From Crossiella sp. CA-258035 (GTDB lineage: Bacteria > Actinomycetota > Actinomycetes > Mycobacteriales > Pseudonocardiaceae), in assembly GCF_030064675.1 (NCBI RefSeq), contig NZ_CP116413.1:7469501-7533500 (forward strand): 64,000 nucleotides of DNA, given 5' to 3'. Under the pieces are notes generated by a model. That model was not told the DNA's origin. It made no database searches and saw only the letters and a program-made list of their open reading frames with translations. Of the stretch, positions 16,454 to 25,543 are shown piece after piece. Both the position numbers and the translations under genes were made by a program. Within the stretch, counting starts at the first letter, position 1. The number at the start of each line of letters is the position of its first letter.

Positions 16454-17610
16454 CGCTTCTTCCCCTGTTCGGCCAGGACGACGGTGTACTCCGGATCCCA
16501 GGCCAGGCGCACCGGCTGACCTGGGGTGCCCGCGTCGGAGATCCGGCGGGTGTTCTGCACGAACGCGGCCAGCTGGCCGCCGCCGGGCACGTCGATGACG
16601 TACTGGGTGGACATCCCGGTGTAGACCACGTCGTGCACCGTGCCGTCGAGCACGCACCAGCCCTCCGGCGGCTGCTCGGCGCCGTCGAGGTCGTAGAGGT
16701 GCAGCTTCTCCGGCCGCACGGTGACCGCGAGGCCCTCGCCGTGCCCGATCGGACGGCCCGGCGGGCGGGCGCGCAGCCTGCGCACGCCGGGGGCGGACAA
16801 CTCCAGCCAGTGGCCCTCGGAGCCGGTCACGGTGCCGTCGAGGATGTTGGAGGTGCCGATGAACCCGGCCACGAACCGGGTCGCGGGCCGCTCGTAGACG
16901 TCCTCGGGGTAGCCGACCTGCTCCACCCGGCCCGCGTTGAGCACCGCGATCCGGTGCGAGAGGACCAGCGCCTCCTCCTGGTCGTGGGTGACGTAGAGGA
17001 AGGTGGTGCCCACCTCGCGCTGGATCCGCATCAGCTCGATCTGCATCTGCTTGCGCAGCTGGGCGTCCAGCGCGCCCAGCGGCTCGTCCAGCAGCAGCAA
17101 CCGCGGCTGGGCGGCCAGCGCGCGGGCGATGGCCACCCGCTGCTGCTGCCCGCCGGAGAGCTGCGCGGGCCGCCGCTTGGCGAACCCGGCGAGCTGGACC
17201 AGCTCCAGGTGCTCGCCCACCCGCTTCTTCAGCTCCGCGCCGCGCAGCTTCTTGCGGCGCAGCCCGTAGGCCACGTTGTCCCACACGGACAGGTGCGGGA
17301 ACAGCGCGTAGGACTGGAAGACGGTGTTCACATCGCGCCGGTAGGGCGGCACGCCGACCATCTCCGCGCCGTCCAGCTCGATCCGCCCGGAGTCCGGGTC
17401 GGCGAACCCGGCGATCATCCGCAGCAGCGTGGTCTTGCCGCAGCCGGAGGGTCCGAGCACGGAGAAGAACTCGCCCTCGTGCACCCGTAGGTCCACACCG
17501 TCGACGGCGACCTGGTCGGCGAAGCGGCGGGTGACGCCGTAGATGCCGACCGCGACCGGGGCGTAGGTGTCCGGGGTGCGCGCTTCGACGGGATGGAACT
17601 CAGCGGTCAA
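16450..17610 (-). CDS. ABC transporter ATP-binding protein, spermidine/putrescine type (PotA-like)
   Basis: Cytoplasmic ATPase of 386 residues that powers the importer. It has Walker A 'GPSGCGKTT', Q-loop 'VFQSYALFPHLSV', signature 'LSGGQQQR', Walker B 'LLLLDEPLGALD' and H-loop 'YVTHDQEEA', then a TOBE domain at the C-terminus ('LAVTVRPEKLHLY'). I place the start at TTG 17610, with a near-perfect GGAGGT (17618-17623) seven bases upstream; a longer frame to 17739 adds an Arg/Pro-rich tail without a family match. First gene of the ABC operon, divergent from the DUF2631 gene. Confidence 0.92.
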   Translation of the reverse strand: MTAEFHPVEARTPDTYAPVAVGIYGVTRRFADQVAVDGVDLRVHEGEFFSVLGPSGCGKTTLLRMIAGFADPDSGRIELDGAEMVGVPPYRRDVNTVFQSYALFPHLSVWDNVAYGLRRKKLRGAELKKRVGEHLELVQLAGFAKRRPAQLSGGQQQRVAIARALAAQPRLLLLDEPLGALDAQLRKQMQIELMRIQREVGTTFLYVTHDQEEALVLSHRIAVLNAGRVEQVGYPEDVYERPATRFVAGFIGTSNILDGTVTGSEGHWLELSAPGVRRLRARPPGRPIGHGEGLAVTVRPEKLHLYDLDGAEQPPEGWCVLDGTVHDVVYTGMSTQYVIDVPGGGQLAAFVQNTRRISDAGTPGQPVRLAWDPEYTVVLAEQGKKR

Positions 17611-17774
17611 TCCGAGGACCTCCAGGCACGGCGGTGCCCCGGCTGGGGCTGGGGATGGGGGACGGCGAGCCCGGCGGCGGGTACGGGCGCGCGGTGGGTC
17701 AGCGTAATCCAGGAGGGGCTGGTGTGCGACGATGGGCATGTAGACGAGCTACTTGTCAGGTGGAGGGAAAGATC

Positions 17775-18011
17775 GTGGCAAGCGCACCCGCCTCGGAGCA
17801 CGACGAGCCCTCGGCCGAATGGGGCTGGCACGGGCACTTCCCGCGCGCGACCAAGATCATGGGCTGGTTCTCCGTGGTCGCCATGCTGGGCATGCTGATC
17901 GGCAACCACACCGGCTGGAACGAGGACGTCTACCTGGTGCTCACCGCCGCGGTCATGGCCGGCGCGCTGATCCGCTGGCAGATCAAGGACCGCACCTCCT
18001 GGCGCAGCTGA
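17775..18011 (+). CDS. DUF2631 small membrane protein
   Basis: 78-residue protein with an acidic/aromatic N-terminus ('SEHDEPSAEWGWHGHFPRA') and two hydrophobic segments ('MGWFSVVAMLGMLIGNH', 'DVYLVLTAAVMAGALIRW'). This matches the actinobacterial DUF2631 family (Rv2876 type, from memory); function unknown. GTG 17775 is preceded by GGAGGG at 17762-17767. In mycobacteria the family member lies near dxr and rlmN, so here it marks the backbone between two insertions. Confidence 0.85.
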   Translation: MASAPASEHDEPSAEWGWHGHFPRATKIMGWFSVVAMLGMLIGNHTGWNEDVYLVLTAAVMAGALIRWQIKDRTSWRS

Positions 18012-18076
18012 CCCAGCTTCGCCCGATGTACCGGACGTGAACCCTCCGTATAGGCCCTTGGCCTAAGGTCGCGGCC

Positions 18077-19933
18077 ATGAAGCCGAGGGGCATCGGCCGG
18101 GGGCGCGCGCCCATGGCACTCACCGCACTGACCGTGGTGGGTGCGGTGGCGCTGGCGCTGACCGGCGCGGCCAAGCCACAGGGCGGGGCGGACTTCCAGC
18201 AGAGCGGGCACTGGGTCTACAACGCGGTGCTGGGTGGCGTGTTCCACCTCGACGGCGCGACCGGGGCGATCGACGCCAGGGCCGAGGTGCCGGAGGCCGA
18301 AGCGGGCAGTCCGGTGGTGCAGGGCAGCACCGGGGGCTACGTCATCGGCCGCAGCCGGATCATCGAGTTCGGCAAGTCGACGCTGCGGGTGGAGCGGAGC
18401 ACACCCGCGCCCTCGGCGGAGGCGCCGGTGACGCTGGAGGTCCCCGGTGGCCCGTACGTCATCTACCGGGAGTCCGGGAAGATCGTCTGGCTGGGCGGGG
18501 AGACCGCCACCGTCTCCGCCGACGGCAAGCTCGGCGACCCGGTGGCCACCGCGGACGGCACGGTCTGGCTGCACCGGCCGGACAACGGCGCGGTCTGCAA
18601 GCTGGTCAAGGGCGCGCTGCGGCTGGACTGCCCGGCGAGCACACCGAAGGGGCAGACCGGGGCGCTGACCGTGGTCGCCGACCGGCCGGTGTTCGTCAAC
18701 ACCGCCACCGACACCGTGCACGCCATCGGCGAAGCTGGGCTGGGCGAGGGCGTGCCGGTGGGCGCGGACCTGCCGCCGAGTGCCCGGCTGGCCAGCACCG
18801 ACGTGGACGGCCGGATCGCGGTGCTGGACGGCGCGGCCAAGCGGATGCTGCTGGTGGACATCGGCGGCCCGAACCGGACCGGGCCACCGGCCAAGCCCGC
18901 GGTGGTCAGCCTGCCGCCGGGTGACTACACCGACGTCGAGTCCTCCGGGCAGACCGTGGTGGTGGTGAACAAGGCCACCAACGCGGTGCTCACCTTCGAC
19001 CGCGCGGGCAAGCCGCTGCGGGAGACCACGATGCCGCCGGGCGGGACCAGGGTCAGCCGCGGCGAGGACGCCAGGGTCTACGTGGACAGCGCGGACGGCG
19101 GGCACGTGGTCGCGGTGGACCACGACGGCCGGGTCACCCCGGTGCCGATCAGCGGCGACAAGATCACCAGCAGCAACCAGCCGCAGCCGCCGCCCGCGGA
19201 ACCGACCCTGACCGGCGGGCCCGGCCCGACCACCGGTGCCGGACCGACCACCGGGCCGCGGATCCAGCCGCCGCCGAAGCTCCCGCCACCGCCCCGTTCC
19301 ACCACCGTCCGGCCGGTCCAGCCGACCAGCGCGAAACCGCCGGTCGCCCCGGCCAGTCCGCCAGGGGTGCCGACCAGCGTTCGGGCCAGCTCCGGCGACC
19401 GGCAGCTCACCGTGGACTGGGGCGCGGCCGCGGCGAACGGGGCCCCGGTGTCGGCCTACCTGGTGACCTGGACCTCCAGCGCGGGCGGCTCCTCGAAGCG
19501 GGTCGGCGGCGGCACGCGCTCGACCGTGCTGACCGGCCTGGCCAACGGGACCGCGTACACGGTGACCGTGGTCGCGGAGAACCGGGCCGGGCGCGGGCCG
19601 GGCGGACAGGCCACGGCCAGTCCGGTCGCGCCGAAGCCGCAGCGCTCCATCCAGCTGAGCCGGGGCACCCCGGAGCTGTACAAGGACGACTGCACCCACC
19701 TGCCGGACAGCGCGAAGATGCGGGTGACGCTGCGCGGGTTCGCGCCGAACACCAGCGTCAAGGTCATCCCCTACTCCAGCAACCCGCGGTACTCGAACGA
19801 GGGCCGGACCGTGCGCACCGACGCGAACGGCACGCACAGCTTCGAGGCCTTCCACTACTGCCAGGTCGGCAGGCAGGTGTGGGTGGTCGCGGACGGTGTG
19901 AAGTCCAACACGATCACCTGGGAGCGCCGGTGA
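18077..19933 (+). CDS. Exported fibronectin type III / beta-propeller-like protein
   Basis: 618-residue cell-surface protein. An N-terminal signal anchor ('MALTALTVVGAVALALTGAA') is followed by repeated short beta-strand units resembling a propeller (for example 'GSTGGYVIGRSRIIEFG', 'VSADGKLGDPVATADGTVWL', 'TDVDGRIAVLDGAAKRML'). A Pro/Thr-rich linker (about 345-425), one FN3 domain (about 428-520, 'LTGLANGTAYTVTVVAENRAG') and a C-terminal module with two cysteines follow. It heads an operon with DUF58 and a TgpA-like gene (GTGA overlap). Such triplets commonly include a MoxR ATPase; here MoxR lies 17 kb away. Role unknown. Confidence 0.85.
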   Translation: MKPRGIGRGRAPMALTALTVVGAVALALTGAAKPQGGADFQQSGHWVYNAVLGGVFHLDGATGAIDARAEVPEAEAGSPVVQGSTGGYVIGRSRIIEFGKSTLRVERSTPAPSAEAPVTLEVPGGPYVIYRESGKIVWLGGETATVSADGKLGDPVATADGTVWLHRPDNGAVCKLVKGALRLDCPASTPKGQTGALTVVADRPVFVNTATDTVHAIGEAGLGEGVPVGADLPPSARLASTDVDGRIAVLDGAAKRMLLVDIGGPNRTGPPAKPAVVSLPPGDYTDVESSGQTVVVVNKATNAVLTFDRAGKPLRETTMPPGGTRVSRGEDARVYVDSADGGHVVAVDHDGRVTPVPISGDKITSSNQPQPPPAEPTLTGGPGPTTGAGPTTGPRIQPPPKLPPPPRSTTVRPVQPTSAKPPVAPASPPGVPTSVRASSGDRQLTVDWGAAAANGAPVSAYLVTWTSSAGGSSKRVGGGTRSTVLTGLANGTAYTVTVVAENRAGRGPGGQATASPVAPKPQRSIQLSRGTPELYKDDCTHLPDSAKMRVTLRGFAPNTSVKVIPYSSNPRYSNEGRTVRTDANGTHSFEAFHYCQVGRQVWVVADGVKSNTITWERR

Positions 19934-21063
19934 GCCGGTTGACCCGGCGTGGCGTGGTGGTGCTGGTGCTCGCGGTGCTGCTGCTGACCGCGGGCGTGCT
20001 CGCCGGACATCCGCTGCTGCGGGCGCTCGGCGGGCTGTGCGCCGGCGCGCTGGTCGCGGCGGTGGCGCTGACCGCGCGGCGGCCCAGCGTGGTGGTGACC
20101 AGGGAGGTGTACCCGGACCGGGTCGAACGCGGCCGGCCGGCGCTGGCCCGGCTGCTGGTGCGCAACCAGGGCCAGCGGCACCAGCCCGCGTTCACCGCGG
20201 CCGACCGGCTCGGCGACGGACAGCACGACGTGCGGGTCAACGCGCTGCCGCCGGGCACCGAGGCCAGCTACCACTACGAACTGCCCACCCAGCGGCGCGG
20301 GCGGCTGCCGGTGGGCCCGCTGGTGCTGGAGCGCACCGACCCGCTCGGCCTGGCCCGCGGCAGGCTGACCGCGGGCGAGTCGGCCACGGTGTGGGTGCAC
20401 CCGCGCCGCCACCCGCTGCGGCTGCCGGCCAGGGGCACGCCCCGGCACCACCACGAGGGCCGGGTGGCCGAGGACCTGCACGGCTCGCTGGACCTGCGCG
20501 AGGTGCGCGAGTACCAGCCCGGCGACGAGGTGCGGCACCTGCACTGGAAGGCCGCGGCGCGCACCGGGCAGCTGATGGTCCGCCAGTACGCCGACCCGGA
20601 CCAGCCGCGGCTGACCCTGTTGCTGGACACCAGGTCGCGCTCGCTGACCCCGGACGGCTTCGAGGAGGCGGTGGAGGTGGCGGCCTCGGTGCTGCACGCC
20701 GCCGCGCTCGGCGGGCAGCGGTGCCGGCTGGTCACCTCCGGCGGGCTCGATCTGTCCACTTCGGACGGTGCGACCGCGGCGCGGCGGCTGCTGGACGAGC
20801 TGTGCGAGCTGGGCCAGGACCAGGAGACCGCACTCGCGCCGGGCGCGCTGGCCAGGGCGCGCGGCGGGGACGGGGCGCTGGTGGTGGTGACCGGCGGATC
20901 GCTGGACGAGGCGGTGCTGGCCAGGCTGCGTGGGCGGTACCCGGCGACCACGGTGGTGGCGCTGGGGGTCGGCGCGGGACGGCCGGTCGGGCGGTTGATC
21001 AGGGCGGCGGACGCGGCGGAGGCGGTGAGCCAGTGGAACGCGACCTCGGCCGGACGCCGGTGA
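19930..21063 (+). CDS. DUF58 domain membrane protein
   Basis: 377-residue protein with two N-terminal membrane helices ('VVVLVLAVLLLTAGVLAG', 'LLRALGGLCAGALVAAVAL') and the DUF58 signature 'REYQPGDEVRHLHWKAAART' (about residues 190-215) ahead of a von Willebrand A-like part with 'LLLDTRSRS'. DUF58 proteins work with MoxR AAA+ ATPases, probably in assembly or maturation of envelope complexes. GTG 19930 overlaps the FN3 gene stop as GTGA. Confidence 0.9.
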   Translation: MSRLTRRGVVVLVLAVLLLTAGVLAGHPLLRALGGLCAGALVAAVALTARRPSVVVTREVYPDRVERGRPALARLLVRNQGQRHQPAFTAADRLGDGQHDVRVNALPPGTEASYHYELPTQRRGRLPVGPLVLERTDPLGLARGRLTAGESATVWVHPRRHPLRLPARGTPRHHHEGRVAEDLHGSLDLREVREYQPGDEVRHLHWKAAARTGQLMVRQYADPDQPRLTLLLDTRSRSLTPDGFEEAVEVAASVLHAAALGGQRCRLVTSGGLDLSTSDGATAARRLLDELCELGQDQETALAPGALARARGGDGALVVVTGGSLDEAVLARLRGRYPATTVVALGVGAGRPVGRLIRAADAAEAVSQWNATSAGRR

Positions 21064-23159
21064 AGGCCGGTTCCCTGGACCGGGCAGGTGAACGGCTGAC
21101 CCTGGCCGGGGTGCTGCTGGCCGGCGCCCTGGCCGGGCTGCTGTTCGCGCCGGTGTTCGGCCTCGGCGTGCTGCTGCCGTCGGTGCTCACCGTGACGCTG
21201 GTGCTGGCCGTGGGCGCGGAGCTGGTGGTCAGGATTCCCGCGCTCATCCCGTGGCGGCCGCTGCTGCTGGGCGTGGCCGGGCTGCTCGGCATCGTCGAGT
21301 CGGCCCTGTTCGGCACCACGCTGGCCGGGCTGCCGACCGGGGACACCGTGCGGGCGCTGGGCGCCGGGCTGGTCGACTCCTGGCGGCTGACCCTGGAGTC
21401 CACCTGGCCCGCGCGGCCGGAGCCGGAGCTGCTGCTGTTCGTGCCGTTGCTGGTGCTGGCCGCCGGGGTGCTCGGGATCGAGCTGGCGCACCGGTTCCGG
21501 GGGCCGCTGCCCGCGCTGCTGCCCAGCGCGGTGGTGCTCGGCCTGAGCCAGCTGTACGCGGCCGCGACCGGCGGGTTCGCCCTCGCCGCCGCGCTGGGTT
21601 ACGCCGCGGCCTGCGCGCTGGCGCTGGTGCGCGGGCAGGTCCGGCCGGTGGCGCTGGTCGTGGTGGCCGCGGCGGCACTGGCCGGGTCCGGCGCCGGGCT
21701 GCTCGCCGATCCGCTGGGACGGCCCGCCTACTCACTCCAGGACGAGCGGCCCGCGCCGCTGCCGCCCGCGCCGACGGTCAGCCCGCTCACCGAGATCGCG
21801 GCCCGGCTGCGCGAGCCGGACCGGGCGGTGTTCAGCTACACCAGCCCGGCGCCGGTGGACCGCTGGCCGCTGGCGGTGTTCACCGAGTTCGACGGGGTGA
21901 ACTGGCGCACCGGCGGGGACTTCCAGCGGCTGGGCGCCGAGCTGGCCCCGCCGCCGGGACTCCTTGACCCGCAACGCCGCGAGGCCCACGTCAGCACGCC
22001 GCCGGGGAGCGGGCGGTGGCTGCCCAGCCAGTCCTGGCCCGCCGCGGTGAGCGGGACCGACCCGCTGGTCGGCCCGGCCAGCGGCATGCTGTTCGGGCCC
22101 GGCGGCGCGGTGGACTACCGGCTGTCCTGGTGGGAGCCGAAGGCCGAGGGCCTGCTGGAGGCGCCGATCGACCCGGATGTACCCGGCTGGCAGGGCGGGA
22201 TCGGCGAGGTGCCGCCGGGGATGGCCGAGCTGGCCGAGCAGGCGACCAGGGGGCTGCGCGCGACCTTCCAGACCGCGTTGCAGCTCCAGCGGTTCTTCAC
22301 CGAGCACTACCGGCTGGCCGCCGGGGCCGAGCTGCCCACCGGGCACGGCTGGCCGCAGCTGGAGCGCTTCCTGTTGCACACCAAGCAGGGCACCAGCGAG
22401 CAGTTCGCCGCCGCCTACGTGGCACTGGCGCGGCTGCGCGGCATCCCGGCCCGGCTGGCGGTCGGCTACGCCGCGCCGGCCACCAGCGCCGCGGACGGGC
22501 GCTGGGTGGTGCGCAACCGGGATGTGCTGGCCTGGCCCGAGGTCGCGGTGCGCGGCTTCGGCTGGGTGCCGCTGGACCCGACCGAGACCGCGGCCCGCTC
22601 CACCGCCACCGGTGGGCTGGCCGACCTGACCGCGCGGGCCCGGCAGAACCTGCCCTCGCCGGAGGCCATGCGCAATCCGGAGCTGCCCGCCGCGGGGGCC
22701 GGGGACGAGTCCGGCGAGGCGGGTCCGGGCAGCTGGTGGTGGCTGCTGTGGGCGCTGCCCGCGCTGGTGCTGGGACTGCCGGTGCTGTGGGTGCTCGGGG
22801 TGCCGCTGCTGCGACTGCTGCGGCGGTGGCGACGGCGGCGGGCCACCGGCACGGCCGCGGTGGCCGGCGCGGTGGCCGAGGTGCGGGACCGGTTGCGCGC
22901 CTTCGGGATCCCGGTCACGCCCGGCATGACCGTGCGCGATCTGGCGATGGCGGCCGGGCCGGGCGCGGACCGGTTCACCGCGGAGAGCGTGCGGCTGCTG
23001 GCCGGCACCGTGGACGCCGCGCTGTGGTCCGGCACCCAGGTCACCGGCGAGCTCGCCGACCGGGCCTGGGACGCCGAGCGGCAGGTGCGCAAGAGCTTGT
23101 CCCGCAACGGTTCCCTGCGCGCCCGGCTGCGCGCGGCGCTGGACCCGCGGACCGGCTGA
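21033..23159 (+). CDS. TgpA-like transglutaminase-fold membrane protein, catalytic Cys and His absent
   Basis: 708-residue membrane protein: about six N-terminal helices, an extracytoplasmic transglutaminase-core domain, one more helix ('WWLLWALPALVLGLPVLWVL') and a C-terminal DUF4129-like cytoplasmic tail. In the core the nucleophile position is Ser455 ('QGTSEQFAAAYVALARLRGI') where active members have Cys. The His position is Leu499 ('VLAWPEV' in place of HAWPEV). Asp515 ('PLDPT') is kept. It is therefore probably a non-catalytic scaffold or binding domain. The start at GTG 21033 has GGAGG ten bases upstream; GTG 21060, overlapping the DUF58 stop, is the alternative. Confidence 0.9.
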   Translation: MERDLGRTPVKAGSLDRAGERLTLAGVLLAGALAGLLFAPVFGLGVLLPSVLTVTLVLAVGAELVVRIPALIPWRPLLLGVAGLLGIVESALFGTTLAGLPTGDTVRALGAGLVDSWRLTLESTWPARPEPELLLFVPLLVLAAGVLGIELAHRFRGPLPALLPSAVVLGLSQLYAAATGGFALAAALGYAAACALALVRGQVRPVALVVVAAAALAGSGAGLLADPLGRPAYSLQDERPAPLPPAPTVSPLTEIAARLREPDRAVFSYTSPAPVDRWPLAVFTEFDGVNWRTGGDFQRLGAELAPPPGLLDPQRREAHVSTPPGSGRWLPSQSWPAAVSGTDPLVGPASGMLFGPGGAVDYRLSWWEPKAEGLLEAPIDPDVPGWQGGIGEVPPGMAELAEQATRGLRATFQTALQLQRFFTEHYRLAAGAELPTGHGWPQLERFLLHTKQGTSEQFAAAYVALARLRGIPARLAVGYAAPATSAADGRWVVRNRDVLAWPEVAVRGFGWVPLDPTETAARSTATGGLADLTARARQNLPSPEAMRNPELPAAGAGDESGEAGPGSWWWLLWALPALVLGLPVLWVLGVPLLRLLRRWRRRRATGTAAVAGAVAEVRDRLRAFGIPVTPGMTVRDLAMAAGPGADRFTAESVRLLAGTVDAALWSGTQVTGELADRAWDAERQVRKSLSRNGSLRARLRAALDPRTG

Positions 23160-23212
23160 CAGCTTCCGGCCAGCACGGCCCGCGCGCGGCCCGGCCTGGC
23201 CAGCATGGGGCG

Positions 23213-23743
23213 GTGACTCGAACCACCACCCTGCTCCCCCTGCTGGCGGGCGCCGCCGTGCTGCTGGCGGGCTGCGCCCCGGACGCGCCCGCCCCGGCCC
23301 CCTCTTCGGCGCCGCCCGCCTCCTCCGCTTCCCCGCCGTCGTCGCCGTCACCGCCGCCGAGCACGCAGCCCGAGCCGCCCCCGCTGCCCACCGGGGCCGC
23401 GGACGGCCGGAACCTGACCGCCTGCACGGACGGGAGCTGCGAGGTGCTGGTCAGCAAACCGGCCTCGATCCGGCTCAACCCCAAGCTCCAGGTGCGCACC
23501 CTGCGGATCGAGTCGGTCGAGGCGGACGCGGTGACGCTGAACCTGACCTTCCCCTCCGGCAACGGGGTGAAGTACGCCTGCGAGGGCGGCACCCAGTGCA
23601 CGGCGGTGGGTGGCACGTCGAGCTCGGAGCCGTTCGCGCAGGCCGTCGCCAAGGCGGGGGCGCGGATCACGGTGAACGGGCTGCGGGTGGAGGTGGTGGC
23701 CGCGCACGAGGGCACGGCCGTGCTCCGCCTGACCCCGGTCTAA
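23213..23743 (+). CDS. Small secreted lipoprotein
   Basis: 176-residue predicted lipoprotein with a lipobox 'LLAGC' around residue 20, a Pro/Ser/Ala-rich low-complexity spacer of about 45 residues, then a compact beta-rich domain with four cysteines ('LTACTDGSCEVLV', 'YACEGGTQCTAVGG') that could form two disulfides. I do not recognise the domain. GTG 23213 is used; the nearby ATG is out of frame. It ends the FN3-DUF58-TgpA operon, and its stop overlaps the YbaB stop by four bases (CTAA). Confidence 0.75.
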   Translation: MTRTTTLLPLLAGAAVLLAGCAPDAPAPAPSSAPPASSASPPSSPSPPPSTQPEPPPLPTGAADGRNLTACTDGSCEVLVSKPASIRLNPKLQVRTLRIESVEADAVTLNLTFPSGNGVKYACEGGTQCTAVGGTSSSEPFAQAVAKAGARITVNGLRVEVVAAHEGTAVLRLTPV

Positions 23744-24078
23744 CGCTGGGAGACGCTGTGCAGGAACGGGTCGAAGTCCAGGTCGGCGGTCTCCGGGCCG
23801 GCTCCGGCCGGCAGGAAGTCCCGCACCAGGTCGAACACCTGGCGCTGGGCCTGTTCCACCGCGCGCTGGATGGTCTCCACGATGTCCTCGGCCAGCCGCT
23901 GGGAGTCGGGGTCGCGGAAGATCCGCGGGTTCAGCTCCAGCTCCAGCACCTCGCCGCGGGCGCCCACGGTCGCGGTGATCAGCCCGTCCGGTGAGTCGGC
24001 GGTCGCGGTGATCTCCCGCATGCCGTCCCGCACCTCGCGCACCGCGTCCACCAACTGTCGCATCTGCTCGTCGCGCAC
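23740..24078 (-). CDS. YbaB/EbfC family DNA-binding protein
   Basis: 112-residue homologue of the nucleoid-associated YbaB/EbfC family ('VREVRDGMREITATADSPDG', 'VGARGEVLELELNPRIFRD', 'AEDIVETIQRAVEQAQRQV'). YbaB-like proteins of this size are frequently encoded in actinobacterial type VII loci, where they may act as local regulators or as WXG100-like helical partners; the role is not established. GTG 24078 has GAGGAGG five bases upstream. Confidence 0.8.
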   Translation of the reverse strand: MRDEQMRQLVDAVREVRDGMREITATADSPDGLITATVGARGEVLELELNPRIFRDPDSQRLAEDIVETIQRAVEQAQRQVFDLVRDFLPAGAGPETADLDFDPFLHSVSQR

Positions 24079-24196
24079 TGTCGCCTCCTCGCCTGTGGTG
24101 GCCTCAGTGTGCTGCGGCACAACAAGATCCGAGCTCGGCTGACAGCTTGCGGCCAGCACCGGCCACACCGCCGCGCCGGGGGCGGACCATCACAGA

Positions 24197-25489
24197 ATGG
24201 GACGCCTTCGCCAGCTCGCCACCATCCTGACGGCGGCCGCGCCGCTCTGCCTCACCGGCGGGCTCGCGCACGCCGCGCCGCCACCCGGCACCTGCCACAA
24301 CCCGGCCCCCGCGCGCGCCGAGATCCCGGAACTGCCCTGGGCGCAACAGGTCCTGACCCCGGAGCGGGCCTGGCCGGTCAGCGACGGCGCGGGGGTGACG
24401 GTGGCGGTGGTGGACTCCGGGGTGGACGCCGACCATCCGCAGCTGGCGGCGAACGTGTTGCGGGGCAAGGACTTCTACTACATCGGCGGCCTGCCGGGGA
24501 ACTTCGACTGCGTGTCCCACGGCACCGCGGTGGCCGGGATCATCGCCGCCGGCGGGGCGGGCAAGGCCGGGTTCCGCGGGGTGGCGCCGGGGGCGAAGAT
24601 CCTGCCGGTGCGGGTCAGCGACCGGGACCTCACCGAGGGCGGCGGCGCGGCCGCGATCGACCCGGCGGTGCTGGCCCGCGGCATCTGGTGGGCGGTGGAC
24701 CAGGGCGCGAAGGTGCTCAACCTGTCGCTGTCCGGGCCGGTGGACAACGCGCTCATCCGGGACGCGGTGGCGCACGCGGTCAGCAAGGACGTGCTGGTGG
24801 TGGCCGCGGCCGGGAACCAGCAGCAGCAGGACAGCCAGCTGGTCGGACGGCCCTCCTACCCGGCGGCCTATCCCGGGGTGCTCGGCGTGGGCGCGATCGA
24901 CATCGACGGCGCGCGGCTGCCCGCCTCCCAGCTCGGCGAGTTCGTCGACCTGGTCGCACCGGGCGCCAAGGTGCTCGGCACCACCCGCGCGGGCGGGCAC
25001 TCCTACTTCACCGGCACCAGCTTCGCCGCGCCGTTCGTGGCCGGCACCGCGGCGCTGGTGCGGGCGCGCTGGCCGGAGCTGTCCGCGGCCGAGGTGACCA
25101 GGCGGCTGCTGGCCACCGCCACCCCGGCGCGCGGCGGCAAGGACAGCCCCGGCTACGGCACGGGCGTGGTCAACCCCTACCGCGCGGTCACCGACGTGCT
25201 CTCCGCGGCCGCCCCGGTCCCGCTGCCCCCGATGGCCCACCCCGCGCCGGATCCGGACCTGCTCAGCGCGCGGGCCTGGTGGCGGGCCGCGGGCGAGCAG
25301 GCCAAGGTGTGGACCGCGGCCGCGGTCGGCGCGGCGCTGCTGGCGGTGCTCATCGCGGCGCTGCTGCCGCGCGGTCGGCGGCGGGGCTGGGCGGCCGGCC
25401 TGCCCGATCCGCTGCCCGCCGCGCCCGGCCGCGAGGAGGAGCTGCCCGAGCAGGTGTTCCTGCTGCCGCCACCACCCGCGGAACGCTGA
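24197..25489 (+). CDS. mycP: Type VII secretion-associated serine protease, mycosin (S8 subtilase)
   Basis: Membrane-anchored subtilisin-like protease of 430 residues that stabilises the ESX membrane complex and trims substrates. Signal peptide ('LTAAAPLCLTGGLAHAA'), catalytic triad Asp73 ('VVDSGVD'), His108 ('SHGTAVAG') and Ser275 ('GTSFAAPF'), oxyanion Asn in 'AAAGNQQQQ', and a C-terminal membrane helix ('VGAALLAVLIAALL') followed by a Pro/Arg-rich tail. Architecture and length fit mycosins. It opens the secretion core and ends at a hairpin before the WXG100 genes. Confidence 0.94.
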   Translation: MGRLRQLATILTAAAPLCLTGGLAHAAPPPGTCHNPAPARAEIPELPWAQQVLTPERAWPVSDGAGVTVAVVDSGVDADHPQLAANVLRGKDFYYIGGLPGNFDCVSHGTAVAGIIAAGGAGKAGFRGVAPGAKILPVRVSDRDLTEGGGAAAIDPAVLARGIWWAVDQGAKVLNLSLSGPVDNALIRDAVAHAVSKDVLVVAAAGNQQQQDSQLVGRPSYPAAYPGVLGVGAIDIDGARLPASQLGEFVDLVAPGAKVLGTTRAGGHSYFTGTSFAAPFVAGTAALVRARWPELSAAEVTRRLLATATPARGGKDSPGYGTGVVNPYRAVTDVLSAAAPVPLPPMAHPAPDPDLLSARAWWRAAGEQAKVWTAAAVGAALLAVLIAALLPRGRRRGWAAGLPDPLPAAPGREEELPEQVFLLPPPPAER

Positions 25490-25498
25490 GCACGCGAA

Positions 25499-25532
25499 AG
25501 GCCCCGGTCGCCGAGCTGGCGGACCGGGGCCT
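25499..25532. terminator. Terminator between mycosin and WXG100 genes
   Basis: Perfect 11-bp inverted repeat (25499-25509 and 25522-25532, arm AGGCCCCGGTC) between convergent genes, with CGCG pairs flanking the stem. Likely bidirectional. Confidence 0.65.
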
Positions 25533-25543
25533 GCGCGGGCAGA

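Noticed and set aside
20037-21059. Much longer TgpA-like protein extending back across DUF58
   Set aside because: The added 330 residues are the out-of-frame shadow of DUF58; family length and ribosome site support the start near 21033-21060.
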